Assembly (NCBI GenBank): GCA_019022495.1
Contig: JAFEKR010000006.1
Coordinates: 62,001 to 126,000, forward strand
DNA length: 64,000 nucleotides
Source of the DNA: Epichloe hybrida
Lineage: Eukaryota > Ascomycota > Sordariomycetes > Hypocreales > Clavicipitaceae
Reading direction: 5' to 3'
Below, in pieces: positions 32,150-44,338 of this stretch. The notes beneath the pieces were generated by a model. That model was given only the letters and a program-made list of their open reading frames with translations. It did no database searches and was not told the origin of the DNA. Position 1 is the stretch's first letter, and each line of letters starts with the position of its first letter. The position numbers were made by a program, and so were the translations under genes.

Positions 32150-35100
32150 TAATATTATTCCTTAGTGCTTGTAATTCGCTTATAACTTACTATGCTTCCT
32201 CCTTATTTTACTTTAATAGAAGGCCTAAATTATATATTAAGTACCTTCTATATCTTTTACTACTACCTATTAATTATATTCGCTTAGCTAACCCTTCTAT
32301 TTTACTAGGTATTCATTACCTTTATAAGTCTTCTTATAATCCTTAACTTCTTTAACTTTAAATTTATTATCTTTATCTTTAAGGTCTAGTATTAGTATTT
32401 CTTTATCTATAGTGTCTTTCTAGTAATTCCATAGCTCTAATAGACTAATATAAAACATATTATATAGTTAACTATACTTATTAGGTAGCGCTAGTTAGTA
32501 CGCTTATTTACCTATAGTATTAAGTATTTAAAATAGCCTAATAAATCTAGGGATTAGCTTTTATTTTACATCCTTAAGTCTAATATTCTTTACTAATAGT
32601 AGTACTAAGTCTTCTCTTTTTAAGGTTAATAGCTAGTGTTATTAGTTATAATACTTCGCCTATACTTTAGTAGCTCTTACTTAGTTATATACTAGTTTCT
32701 CCCTAACCTTATATAGCTTTTATATATATATATAAGCTTTTAAAACCTCCCTCTCCTTGCTCTTACCCTTAAGAGCTAGATAAAACTTAGGTAAATAGCC
32801 TATAAGAATATAATTAGGGGAGTAACCTATTATCTTATTAATAGTATTATTATATATAAATTAAGCTATTAGGAGTAGCTTTAGCTATAGCTATTAGTTT
32901 TCTTTAATAAAGTATTATAAGTAATATTTAAGCACTTAGTTTATTCTCTTTATTTACCTATTAGTTTAGGGGTAAAATACTATTAAAAGCCTATGCTTTA
33001 TATATAATAAGTAACATATATCTAACTAGAATTAGCTTATAAACACTAATTCTCTATTAGATATAATACCCTCTAGCGCCCTAAATTAAAGCTTAATCTC
33101 CTTATAAAATAACTTTACTAATTTAGCTATATTAATTATAGTCTTTATAAGAAGGAAAATAAAGTACTTAGTAAATTAGTTTATAATCACTAGGATTACA
33201 TTAGTTTCTTGCTTACCTAGCTATACTAGTAGTAAACCTATAATAAAGTTTATTAAGATTTTCGCCTATAGTTACCTTAGTATTAGTAGTAATTTAAGGC
33301 TTTTATATAAGTAGTGCTATCTAGCTACTACATGCTAGTATACCCTGTAGCTAGATATATAGTCTAAAATAGCTTTACTTATTACTAGCTACTAATAGTA
33401 ATGTTTTAGTAGCTTAAGAGTATGTTTAGTCCTAAAGTAACCTACTAGTAAATTATTATAGTGTAGCTATAGAAGCTCCTATTATAAGATAGGCTTCTAT
33501 AGAATAACTACCTAGTCTTTATATATTAGAAGACCCCTTATATTATATAACTATAGACTAGCCTTTTCCCTCCTTTTTACTTAGGAGTTAACCTTACCTT
33601 TACGCTTTTATAAATTTAGATCTTAGTCCTATGCCTTCTATAATAGCTACGCTAATAGTTTATTTACTATAGATTAGTAGGGATTTAGTAATATAATAGC
33701 CCCCTAAATTACTTATACTATACTAATATCTTAGATATATACTACCTTCTCCTTAAAATTACCCTTATTTAGCTAACCTATTACTGGATTTATAGTAGCT
33801 AACTAGCCTTTTACCTAGGCTACTCTTACCTTAGTAGGTTCTAAGACTAGTATTATACTATAACTTCTTTAATATATTAGTACTTCTTCTTTTACTATAA
33901 AGATATTTACTATCTTCCTTTAAAGCTCTAGTAAGAGTGCCCTATTTAATATAGGTTTGCCCTTATAATTAGACCTTCTTAATAGTATATCTATAGGGTT
34001 ACTCTTCCCTAGTCTATGCTTAATTATAAAATAGAAAGGGTAGAGGAATATATACTATTATACCTATCTTCTATTTAGCTTTTACTACCTTATAAAGGTC
34101 TATAAGTTATAATAGTCTAATAGGACCTTTATAGGTATCTCTATGCCTTTAATATAATATTACTAGTATTTAAATAACTTTACTATAGTAAGTAACTCTT
34201 AATTAGCTATGCTATAGTTATGTTTAGCGTTTATAAACTTCCTTAACTAAAAGGCCACTAGATGCTAATAGCCCTTATTATCCTACTAAGATAGGATTCT
34301 TACTATTATAAAAATTAAGGTATCTATCTTAATACGCACCGCTTAACTTAGGTTATAGTATTAGAGTAAAGGCGCTTACTAAAAGGTATCTTTTAGCTAG
34401 TTAAACGCTAACCGCTCCTTTTCTCTAAATATAAACCTCCTAGTCTAGATGCTATTTTAACTACCCTTTATTAGCATATAAAGAGGTGCTATAATCCTAG
34501 AGTATCTATAAATAAACTATTAATAGAAGTTATAGAACCTAAGGAATAACTATATATCCTTAAAACTTATTAGCTCCTTCTATTCTCTAATTATATTAAC
34601 CTAGTAAGTATTTATTAATATCCTATTAATAAAGAGAATAAATCCTAGGAATTTTACTAATTCTTTATAGAAAGAGTACTTAGAGGGTTTTGTATATAAC
34701 TTTACTAACCTTATATGTTTAAGAACTTACTTAATATATTTAGTATACTCCTCCTTTATCTTAGAGAAGATTAAGATATTATCTAGATATACTATATAAA
34801 TAGTATTAACTAGCCTATGTAGTGCCTTATAGATATAACTCTAGAAAGTAGCTAGGGCATTTATTAACCTAAAAGGTATTATAAGGTACTTATAGTGCCT
34901 ATAACATATATAAAAAGCTATCTTTTACTTATTACTCTCTTTAATACGAATTCGGTAGTATATATTCTTAATATTAATCTTAGAAAAGAAACAGGCCCCT
35001 TAGTATTAATTAAGAATCTCTAAAATCAGGGGGAGAGCGTAGTAATTCTTTTATATTACCTTATTAAGCCCTTAATAGTTAATGTATAGCTAGAGCGTTC

Positions 35101-35755
35101 TATCCTTCTTTAGTATAAATAGAATAGGCGCGCCTGCTAGGCTCTTTAAGGGTCTTATCTAGCCTTTCTTTAGGTTATTATTAATATATTCCTAAAGCTC
35201 TCTAAGCTTACTTTAGGAGAGAGAATAGATTAGTCTATATAAGGGTGTAGCTCCTAGTATAAGATTAATTACCTAGTTAGTTAACTTCTTTAATAGGAGG
35301 CTCCCTACCTTATCTAATATAAATATATCTTTAAACTTACGTAGTTTCTTTAGGATATCTTTAATAGTTCTATATACTCTTGCCTCCTCTTTATCTTTAA
35401 GAGGGATAAACTTATTCTCTAATATACCTATAATAGTATATATGATTATCTTATTACGTATTATCTTTATAAACTTACAGGGAGTTAGTAGTAAAAAGGC
35501 TACCTTTCTCTTTTTAAACTACTATTCTTATAAGTATAAGCAGAGATATACATGTTTTTCTATAAGTGTATATATTCTAATTAATATAGGGCTTCCCTCT
35601 GCTCTTAGGTCCTTATTAATAGCTATGTATAGTAACTTAAGATCTTTCTCTTTACCCTATGAATCTTTAATTATAATAGGTACCTTATAGATACTATATT
35701 AGGGGACTATTAAAGCTCTTACTACCTTTAAGATAAGTGCTATAGCCTTAGCCTA
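32150..35755 (-). pseudogene. GypC pol remnant (RT, RNase H, integrase, chromodomain)
   Basis: Read leftward from 35755: protease end, the linker, and RT with YLDNILIF near 34790-34771. The integrase zinc finger lies near 33450-33300 (H..., LVGYFRTKHTLKLLKHYY, then Tyr/Cys positions). Its core begins with NFIIGLL and VILVIIN-FTKYF, where the catalytic Asp positions are Asn. The chromodomain lies near 32330-32200. An 82-codon plus-strand frame (35442-35690) is antisense to the RT linker and has a twin in GypA (4703-4951); both are shadows. hAT2 interrupts at 35764 within the protease-gag part. Confidence 0.85.
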
Positions 35756-35763
35756 ATTAAGCT

Positions 35764-35955
35764 CAGAGCATTGTTGTATTGTATTGTATTGTATTTTTTG
35801 GCCCTTCGATGTATTGTATTGTATTGTATTGCCCTATGTATTGTATTGTGTATTGTATTGTATTAAAAATACAATACAATACATTACAATACATTACAAT
35901 ACATTACAATACATTACAATACATTACAATACAATACAATACAATACAATATATT
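35764..35955. repeat. hAT2 left terminal TGTATTG / ATTACAATAC arrays
   Basis: Inverted arrangement: TGTATTGTATTG on the first half (35775-35862), ATTACAATAC units on the second (35868-35955), so the strand could fold into a long hairpin. The 64-codon frame across it (35779-35973) is low-complexity and not a gene. Confidence 0.9.
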
Positions 35956-36620
35956 ATTAAAAAGGTAAGGTAGTATATATACTTATTTTATAGTAGATTT
36001 TTAATATAATCTAAATAAGATATCCTTAAAGTTTTATACTATTTAGGTATTTAGTTATAGAATTATAAAGTTTTAGCTAATTTAGACTATTAGGCTATAT
36101 ATATATATAGGGTAGCTATAAATAGTATTATCTAAACTTAACTTATAGTAAAATTTATTCTTTATATTTTAAAGGTTATTCTATCTTTCTAGCTTTTGTT
36201 TAGGATTTACTATGCATTTTAATATAGTATTTTTGCTTTAAATATAATATTTACCCTAAAGAAATAATTTATAATTCTAAATAAATAAGATTAAAACTCT
36301 AATAAAAATATACTTATATGTATAAGGAATTTATTATAAAGAGAAAATTAAAATTTATTTAATAAATGCTTCTTTTACTATTAAGCTATTTTATTATAAT
36401 TATAATAAATTATATTAGCTTTAAACCTTTTTTAAACTAAAAGAAAAGGAAAAAACCTAGGAAAAGCTTATAAAGAAAAGTTAAAATATTATATAAAGAA
36501 TAATCATAATATATATACTATTTTTTAATATTAAGTAAATAAATAAATAAGCTTTAAAAGTAAGTTTAATTATTTATACTACTTTTAGCTTACTTACTTA
36601 GTTATATAGTGTTTCTTAAA
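35956..36620. other. hAT2 internal AT-rich sequence without genes
   Basis: Stops in all frames, no repeat apart from short A/T runs, and no similarity noticed to the hAT1 transposase. I see nothing functional in it. Confidence 0.6.
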
Positions 36621-37018
36621 GTGGGTCTTAAAGTAGGTCTTGTTAAACACTAAAAACCAAGTATAATCCCTTTTTATAGTTATATAACTTTAGCTAAGAA
36701 GAGGAGGATATATAAAAGTGGGTCTAATAGTGGGTCTTGTTAAACACTAAAAACCAAGTATAATCCCTTTCTATAGTTATATAACTTTAGCTAAGAAGAG
36801 GAGGATATATAAAAGTGGGTCTAAAAGTAGGTCCTATTAGTTATACTATAAGCCTAGTATTATCTCTTTACTTAGTTATATAATTCTAGCTAAAAAGAAA
36901 TATATATACAAAAGTGGGTCTAAAAGTGGGTCCTATTAGTTATACTATAAACATAATAATCTCTTTACTTAGTTATGTAATTTTAGTTAAAAAGAGAGAA
37001 ATATACTAAAGTAAGTCT
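36621..37018. repeat. Tandem repeat of about 97 bp, four units
   Basis: Units begin at 36621, 36718, 36815 and 36914, each with GTGGGTCTAAAAGT(G/A)GGTC, with a fifth partial start at 37011. Units 1 and 2 are nearly identical (TTGTTAAACACTAAAAACC); units 3 and 4 form a second type (CCTATTAGTTATACTATAA). Similar subterminal repeats serve as transposase binding sites in some hAT elements; that role is inference here. Confidence 0.9.
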
Positions 37019-37069
37019 TATAGTTATATTAGGACTTACTTTCTATTAGTATAAAATTATAAATAGTAT

Positions 37070-37466
37070 AATATTAAAAACATAAAAAAGAAAGGAATTT
37101 TATTTTATTAATATTTTAAAAAACCTTTAAATACTAAATAATTAATAAGTCTAGCTTTTTCTATAGTAATTTACTTATAAATACTTATATTTATATTATA
37201 TTAATTTATTACTTATTTATTTTTAATTAAATTTAACACTAATAATATTTTAAGTTATATAAGTAATAGAAGTAATATATATATATAATCTATTATAAGC
37301 TATTATAAGCTATTATAAGCTATTATATTAACTATATATACCTTATAATTAAGGAATTTACTTAAAACTAAAAAAAAAGAAAAAAAAATACAAAACAATA
37401 CAAATAATACATGTATTGTATTGTATTGTAAAATTTTGGATGTATTGTATTGTATTGTATTGCAAT
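37070..37466. repeat. hAT2 right terminal region, inverted copy of the hAT1 end
   Basis: Reverse complement of 29424-29600 and 30140-30340, with the intervening minisatellite reduced to about three GCTATTATAA units. It ends ATTGTATTGCAAT, where the LINE landed. Confidence 0.85.
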
Positions 37467-37535
37467 CCTAATTTTGCCACAAAAAAGTGCCTGCACCACC
37501 CTAAAACTTCACCTGAAGAACCTACAGACTTGTAG

Positions 37536-39200
37536 GATTAAGATAATGCCATTTTTAACTTCCACTCCCCTTATTAGGACCCCAAACCTAATAATGGCGA
37601 TGATATAGACCCCTTAGGGAAATTTTCAGGGCGCAGACACCACCCATAACCCACTAGACCACCTCATTATAACACTACAAAGTAAAGCAGTAAACCTCGC
37701 GAAGTAAATAAATAAGCAAAAGGGACACACAATCTCTAAAAAATCAGTCTAGGACCTAATCAGATCCCTTACGCTAGTCCTAAACCAGGTAGGCGCGTCC
37801 CTAATCCCTAGGAATAACAGCCTTAATATTAGGGCTATTCTCTAGGAAATAAGAAGCTAAATCCTTAAACTCAAAGCCTAATAACCCCCTCAAAACGCCC
37901 CTAATAAACATACTAATCTTGACGCTAAAATAAGCTAACGCTAGACTGTAAGTAGACCCTAAGGCCTAGCCCTAAGGTCCCTTGCAACATATCTGATGGA
38001 TAACGCTCTCATAGGAGCTAACGCCTAGTTATACACTAGAATTAGGCTCCTAAGAAGTGAAGCTTAATATTACATCCTTAAACAAGCACACACAAGACCC
38101 TATAGCCTAAGAGACCTTATTAACCACTAACTCTAAAACTATACTAACATTAGGGTCCTAGGAGCTAGGCTTCTCCCCTTAGGGGATATTAAAATCCACT
38201 TCTATACCTAAAAGAATTAACTTCGCTTTAAAGTAAACTATCCTATATAGCTAGGAATAATAGGACTAAACCTAAGAAAGGTGGAAACACTATTTAAAGT
38301 TCTAGTCCACGGAATTCCTACCCATAAGAATATAAGTAATAGAGGGAAGGAGATCCTAAAAATAAGAATTACTATAGAAAACTGCCACATTTCCTACAAG
38401 ATTAAGAAGGCTATCTAGGTTACCTATATTAACTAGCTCTCACTATATAATCAAAGAAATAAAGCAAAATCCTCCCTAATAGTTAGATTTAATAACCCCT
38501 AGGTGGCTAACTCCTTTCTTAATGCTAGAATACTCTAGACTAGTTAACCTAAGCAATGCGAAATTTATTACGGCTTTGCGAGGGTATTATAATGCTTTAA
38601 CTATATAAAATTTAGCCACTAAGGAACCTGCTACTAGGCACCTGCTATATATATAACTTATACTAGGCCTCATAGAAACTCTAAATATTCTTTAACTAAA
38701 ATTAAATATTTAAACTACCATAATAGCTATAAAGCTAACTATAGGGGATACAAATACTAGAAGGTAGCGAAGCAGGAAGCGCTAACACATAGAAGACTAC
38801 TACTAAACAAATACCTAATCCCCTATAACCTACTAACCTTATAGCCCTAGGACACACCACAGCAGCATATCCCTAGACCTCTCCTATAGAACAGCCTAGG
38901 ATAACATAACTAACATTAGGCAAACTAAGAGCTAGGGACTAGCCCCTTAACCCTTCTAACGCGCTTAGTAGGAAACACGAAAAACGTAGCTAAGATAACA
39001 TTAATAACAATCCCACGGACCCTCACTAAAGCAAAGCCTAATTTCCTAATTTACAAAATCCCCCCCTAGGAGGCATTAGCCCTAGCCAAAACCCCTAAGG
39101 CCTAGATGCCAAGGACAGGGGGGGAATCCTTATAAGACTCGGAATAGTACCTTACTGCCTAATAGGCATTACTCACCCCCTTAGCATAAGAGAGGAGAAG
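37536..39200 (+). pseudogene. LINE ORF1 (gag-like, zinc knuckles)
   Basis: A frame from ATG 37536 gives coherent text interrupted by TAG/TAA only: DHLIITLQSKAVNLAK, KKSV-DLIRSLTLVLNQVGA, then NNSLNIRAIL-EIRS. Near 38555-38620 it reads KQCEIYYGFARVL-CF, a decayed CCHC knuckle of the LINE ORF1 type (C..C....H....C, some Cys now Tyr). NYHNSYKANYRGY near 38715-38760 looks like a further knuckle. The protein normally coats the LINE RNA (family knowledge). The end is uncertain; 39200-39600 is C-rich, Lys-rich coding remnant of either ORF1 end or ORF2 start. Confidence 0.7.
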
Positions 39201-39599
39201 ATAGCTAGGTAATAAATATAAAAAGATAGCATAGGAAGCTAAAGATATCCTCCAAAGAGTAACCCTATAGGCAAGCCCTATCACAAAATAAAGGGAGGAT
39301 AATATCCTAATAGCAGCGAATCTAAAGGATTACCTAGAGAAGCAATACAAACAACTTAACGCCATCCTAAGAAGGATTAAATTAAACTATCTCTAGAAGA
39401 CTAAGGCACTAAAGACTAAGACTAAGACGCCAAAGACCCCTAGCGCCACGGCAGGGGCAAAGAGGCCACGGCCAAGCTAGGTCACACAACCCAACCCCCG
39501 CTAAGCTAAAAAGCCCTAACTATCATACAAGAGCATAATAGTAGTCAAGTTATTATTATCATTATCTAAGAGCCCAAGGGCCAAAGGGCTAAGGACCCT

Positions 39600-42500
39600 A
39601 TATCCGCAAATCCTAGCAAACATAAATAACTTCACCCCTAAAACCTACTAGGTTATGATTAGTAAGGCACGCTTTTATTCCTACGTAGATAAACCTTCCA
39701 TCAACTTAAATAGTTTATCTATAGAGGACTTAGAGACACGCTTTAGGGCTAGAGAGTACTATAATATCTAAAAACCCCCCCTTAAGACTTCTCTAATAGA
39801 ACTACGCTAATAACTTTAATACCTAGATAACAGCTATAGCAGCCCTAAGAAAAACACTAGGATTTAACTTTAGGCAGCTAGACATCATCAGCTTCCAAGA
39901 GGTCTAGCGGAACACCCATGATAGCCTTACCTATAAGGGAGTTATAAGGGAATTTCACCTTATTATAACAGAGGAAGAGTCCCCTAGAGTTACCACCTTC
40001 ATCCACAAACGCATCCCCTAAGACTCATAGAGAATAGTGGAAAACTCAGGCTTTATCTATACAATCAAATTCAAGAACTAATCAACAAAAACCCTTTACA
40101 TCAACGCCTACCAGTCACTAGCCAGGGCTAATGACACAACTGCTATAGATAGATGCTTTAAGATTTACAAAGGGTTTAGGGGAGACATAATAATTCTCAT
40201 AGGGGACTTTAACGCTTACTCCCCTAAATAGCAAACAGAAGCAAAGCAGAACCCAAGGGGAACAGCCCTTATCACCCTCACGGAAGCCCTAGAACTCCAA
40301 TTCCTAACACTAAAAGACACTATTACTAGACTAGGGATCCATAGATCTAACATTATCCAAAGGGACTTAGTAATTAACCTTATCTTTACTAACGCCCACA
40401 CTACAAGCTACAGCGTAATCCAAGGCCTTAAAGACCTATTAGACCATTGCCTAGTACTATCTAAGATTATAATACTAATATAAGCACTCCCTAAACCAGA
40501 GGAAAAGGTAGTGTATAAGTAAGCTATAATAGACTTAGACATACTCCATGACCTCCTTAGCAAGATACTACCACCTATGAACCTAAACACACTAGAAGAC
40601 CTAGATAGGTATACTAGCACAGTGATCAAGACACTTCAGTTAGTGGTAGCTGAATCCACGGAAACCAAGAGACTAAAGCTAGGGCATAGTAAATCAGGCT
40701 AGACCCCTAGGCTCACGGAAATCCGTAAGGCCTACTAATCTCTATACTAGCAAAAGTCTAGAAATAACACCTAGGAAAATAATAAACTCTACATAGAAAA
40801 AAGAAAAGAATATAAAAAAGAGCTTAAGAAATAGAGGACAACTAAACATAGGGAGCAAGTAATAAAAGCTACAGTAAGTAAAGAAAAACTATAGTAGCTC
40901 ACAAACTAGACCTAATAATACTAAGAGAGATTAGCCCTAGCGGGGATTAATTCTCTAACAAAACCAGATAACACTAAAGCAATCACCCCTTATAACATCG
41001 CGGAAACGCTAAGGGCCACTTTCTTCCCTCCCCTAAAGGAGGTAGACACATTGGACATACATGATAAGTACCCAGAGCCTATTAAGTTCCCCCTAATTAC
41101 AGAGAAGGAAGTTAGGGAGGCAATACACTACTTAGCAACTAAGAAAGCTCCTAGACTAGATAAACTCCTAAACAAAGTACTAAAGGAGGCCACAGGGCAA
41201 ATAGACCTAAGAGATCCTAGGAAAAACTAGATTAAGAAAATCATAGCCCTCTTTAACGCATACCTTAACGTAAGCTACTGCCTAAAACACTTTAGAGCCT
41301 TAATAACGGTAGCCCTTAAGAAGATAAGGAAGAAAGACCTGGAATCACCTAAGTTATACTAGCCTATTACCCTACTTAACTCCCTAGGCAAGATCCTAGA
41401 GGCAGTAATCACCACTTAGCTTTAGTATATCATATATAAGCATAACCTCCTCCCTAAATTCCACTACGGTAAAAGGAAAGGAGTGTTAATTAATAACGCG
41501 CTATATATAATCATCTAATACATCTACAAGGCCTAGGCAGAAGGTAAAGACGCAGCTATAGTGTCCCTAAACCTTAGCTTAGCCTTTGATAATATATCCT
41601 ATAACAGAGTGCTACATAACTTAGCTATAAGAATAATAGGGGGCAAACTCCTTAGATTCATAGCTAGCCTACTCTCTAACAAATTAACTACCCTTAAACT
41701 CCCTAACTATAAAGGCCGCCTTTTACCCACACAGATTAGCATCCTATAGGGCTTACTAATATCTCCCCTAATCTTCCTATTCTTTAATATAACCCTCACA
41801 GAATAACTAGAAGAAGTTAGACTAGTAGTAGTATAGATTAATAACACTAACATCCTAGTTAAAGGAAGTAAGGAGGAAATACATAGAGCACTCACTAAAG
41901 CCCTAGAAATCTATAACAAATAGGCCTAGACTTATGGGGCGGTCTTTAACCTTACGAAATTCTAACTAATTTACTTCCTAAAGCCAGGAAAGAAAGCACC
42001 CCCCCCTATAGACCTAATCTACTATAGGGACTAGGAAATCAAACCATTAGAGAAGTGCAAGATCCTAGGCATTACCCTAGACCCTAAGCTTAACTTCAAA
42101 GCCTATATCTAACAAGCTAAAGGCGTGGCACTCTATAAGCTATACTAACTTAGGTCCCTAGGAAACTCAAACTAGGGCATCGGTACTAAACACATCCGCC
42201 TAGTATACAAAGCAATCGTGCTCCTAACCTTCCTTATAGCTTACTTAGTATAGCATAAGCTATACCTTAAAAACAGCCTAGCGGTCATAGCACTACAACA
42301 GATCCAGAAATAGGCCATAACCTATATTGCTAGATATTAGAAGATAACTAGCAGAGAGGCCCTAAACGTAAAACTACATATACTACTAGTAGAGGAAGTA
42401 ATCCTATCCTAAATAATCTAAATAATTATTAAGCTAGTAGTTAAGCTAATAACAAGAGACCTAATAGTATTATATAGCTTTACACGCACCCTAAAGAGCC

Positions 42501-43246
42501 CGCTAGTATAGGCTAAACACTAGATTATTAGTAACCTTAGTCCTAATAAGGTTTAGACTAAGCCCCTTAAACCGTTTATTATGCCCCTATAGTATAACTT
42601 CCCTAATATATATATTACCACTAAAAAGGAGTAAGTAGTAAGGGCACATAATAGGACCCTCCACAAGGAAGTAATCCATATATACACAAATAAATTAGGA
42701 ATAGAAGGATAGGTGGGCTTAGCGGCCTACTATAGCAACCTAGGCACTATAAAAACAGCACACCTAGGCTCCCTTTATAACTTCTTAGTATATAATAGAG
42801 AGCTCCATGCCCTAAGCCTAGCCCTAGACCTAGTACTAGAGGATAATTAGCTACTAGTGTTTATATACACTGATAATAAAGGAGCTACTTTCTTAGTTAT
42901 AAACCTAGCGCTAAAATATAGCTAATAATTCCTGCGGGACTTCCATAAGAAGCGAAGACAGATTATTAATCCTATCTATATATACTAGATCCTAGCACAT
43001 ATAGGCATCCTAGGAAACAAGGCTATGGATAGCCTAGTAAAGGGCATGGCAGGTTAGAAGGCTAAACTAAGCAACCTTATCTAGGGGGACCTAATACCTA
43101 GAAGAGCGCCACTAATCAAAGGCTTCTACCCTATCAGATTAACTATCATATAACACATTAAGGAAAAGACTAGAGATCTAGCAGAAGAGATAGATAGCTA
43201 ACAACAGCAAGAGCAGGGTATACCTAAAAAGAATCTAGCTAGAAGT
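39600..43246 (+). pseudogene. LINE ORF2, main part: endonuclease, RT, RNase H
   Basis: Endonuclease: LDIISFQEV-RNTHDSLTYKG near 39880-39950 holds the catalytic Glu; ENSGFIYTIKFKN and GDFNAYSPK (40204-40230) follow, and RDLVINLIFTNA matches the DLT-FS region with changes. RT: ITLLNSLGKILEAVI near 41370-41415, an open stretch at 41561-41749 (SLNLSLAFDNISYNRVLHNL, LPTQISIL), then WINNTNILVKG-type text near 41840 where the family has YADD, so both catalytic Asp are Asn. RNase H: LGIEG-VGLAAY near 42700, YTDNKGATFL near 42870 and LAHIGILGNKAMDSL near 42995. CopX2 interrupts just after HIKEKTRDLAEE. Many TAG stops stand at Trp positions. Confidence 0.88.
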
Positions 43247-43251
43247 AACCC
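43247..43251. other. Target duplication of CopX2, left copy (aaccc)
   Basis: aaccc here and at 50643-50647; the LINE frame resumes after the right copy. Confidence 0.9.
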
Positions 43252-44082
43252 TGTTAAAAATAAGACCTATTTTTAGCCCTTTTCTAGTTAAAGAACCTTC
43301 TTATTACTAGCTTGCTTTGCAAGTCTGACAGCTGCACTGCAGCTGTCAACGGTCGCAAGGGCAGCTGTCAATGACTGCGTCGCAGCTGTTAACAGCTGCG
43401 ACCGACCGTGTGGATAACTAATTAGTCAATTGCGTTATGGCTGCAAGTGTGGCTATAACCACGCCACTAGTAATTAGGTAAGCTAGGGTAACGTAAGCTA
43501 GGGTGACGTAAGCAGGTTACCCTACACATAACTTACCCTATAGCTATCTTTGACAACGATTTTCTCTTTATCTAGAGGTCATACAAAAGTTTCACATATA
43601 GCAAATTAAAGCTTAAAGATAAGGCTTTCTTTTTATACAAGGTTATTTTTTAGACCAAAAGTTAGTGCATATAGGTTGCTAGCTAGTATAGTGGTGAGTT
43701 GATTTTTTGGTTTTTGCATATAAATAAATTTTGCGGAAAATCAAAAGTGGCCTATAAGACCCCGTTAGCAGCCTAGATCCACTAATACGGTCGGTAAGTC
43801 TATAAGAGAAAGAAGATCTTTTCAACTAGCTAGATAGCTAGTCCTCTCAACTAACAACAGCCGCATTGCCTGTATAACATATCTAAAATCAATTCTATTA
43901 CTCTATAAGATATTATAAAAGTAATCTAAATTAAATTCTATTAGTTAATAACTACCATAACCTTCCGTTGCGTTACGTTAATTGATTTAACGTTACGGCC
44001 CTATCGGTCCCTGACCGTAGAGCTTGCACTTATACAGCTGTTGCCAGCTGGCAGCTGGTAACTAGCTCCCTACATTTTAATA
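43252..44082 (+). repeat. CopX2 5' LTR
   Basis: 831 bp, TGTTAAAAATAAG...TTTTAATA. It contains two perfect palindromes: 43327-43347 (21 bp) and 43379-43402 (24 bp centred on TTAA), plus further CAGCTG boxes near the 3' end (44037-44058). CG-containing stretches survive. Confidence 0.95.
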
Positions 44083-44096
44083 GGTTATGAGCCCGG
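44083..44096 (+). other. CopX2 primer-binding site (first copy)
   Basis: GGTTATGAGCCCGG directly after the LTR, complementary to the conserved anticodon stem-loop of initiator tRNA-Met (GGGCTCATAACC). Priming by a half-tRNA in this way is known for Drosophila copia and yeast Ty5. The SINE insertion duplicated it (second copy 44340-44353). Confidence 0.7.
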
Positions 44097-44338
44097 TGGC
44101 GTAGTGGTTGTGGCTCACTATAGCGTATTAGCCCGCCCACCACAGTGGAGCACTGCTCTGCGAGGCAAGGTTATAGGTTCAAACCCTGCCGAAAAAACAA
44201 CTAAAGAAATTCAATTGCTAGTATAAGCCTAACCTCCAATAGGGCACCTGGATGTATAATTCCAGGGGGAGTGTTAAAAATATATAAGGCTTTGTAATCC
44301 TAGGTTCAGTCGGATCGGTCCACTCTTTTGATTTCAAC
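44097..44338 (+). mobile_element. SINE: tRNA-derived, with Pol III A and B boxes
   Basis: 242 bp flanked by the 15-bp duplication aggttatgagcccgg (44082-44096 and 44339-44353). The A box TGGCGTAGTGG (44097-44107) fits TRGYNNARNGG and the B box GGTTCAAACCC (44176-44186) fits GGTTCRANNCC, 68 bp apart. The body after the B box (44190-44338) is unlike a tRNA and ends CTTTTGATTTCAAC without a poly(A) tail. The same place in CopX1 (10435-10448) is empty. It is not RIP-mutated. A true tRNA gene is unlikely because no cloverleaf closes around these boxes. Confidence 0.82.

Noticed and set aside
35779..35973. 64-codon plus-strand frame
   Set aside because: Made of TGTATTG and ACAATAC repeats; the translation is low-complexity.
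40216..40629. Two minus-strand frames
   Set aside because: Antisense shadows of the LINE endonuclease (GDFNAYSP region).
44097..44190. A functional tRNA gene
   Set aside because: A and B boxes fit, but no acceptor stem or anticodon arm closes; the target duplication and long body show a SINE.
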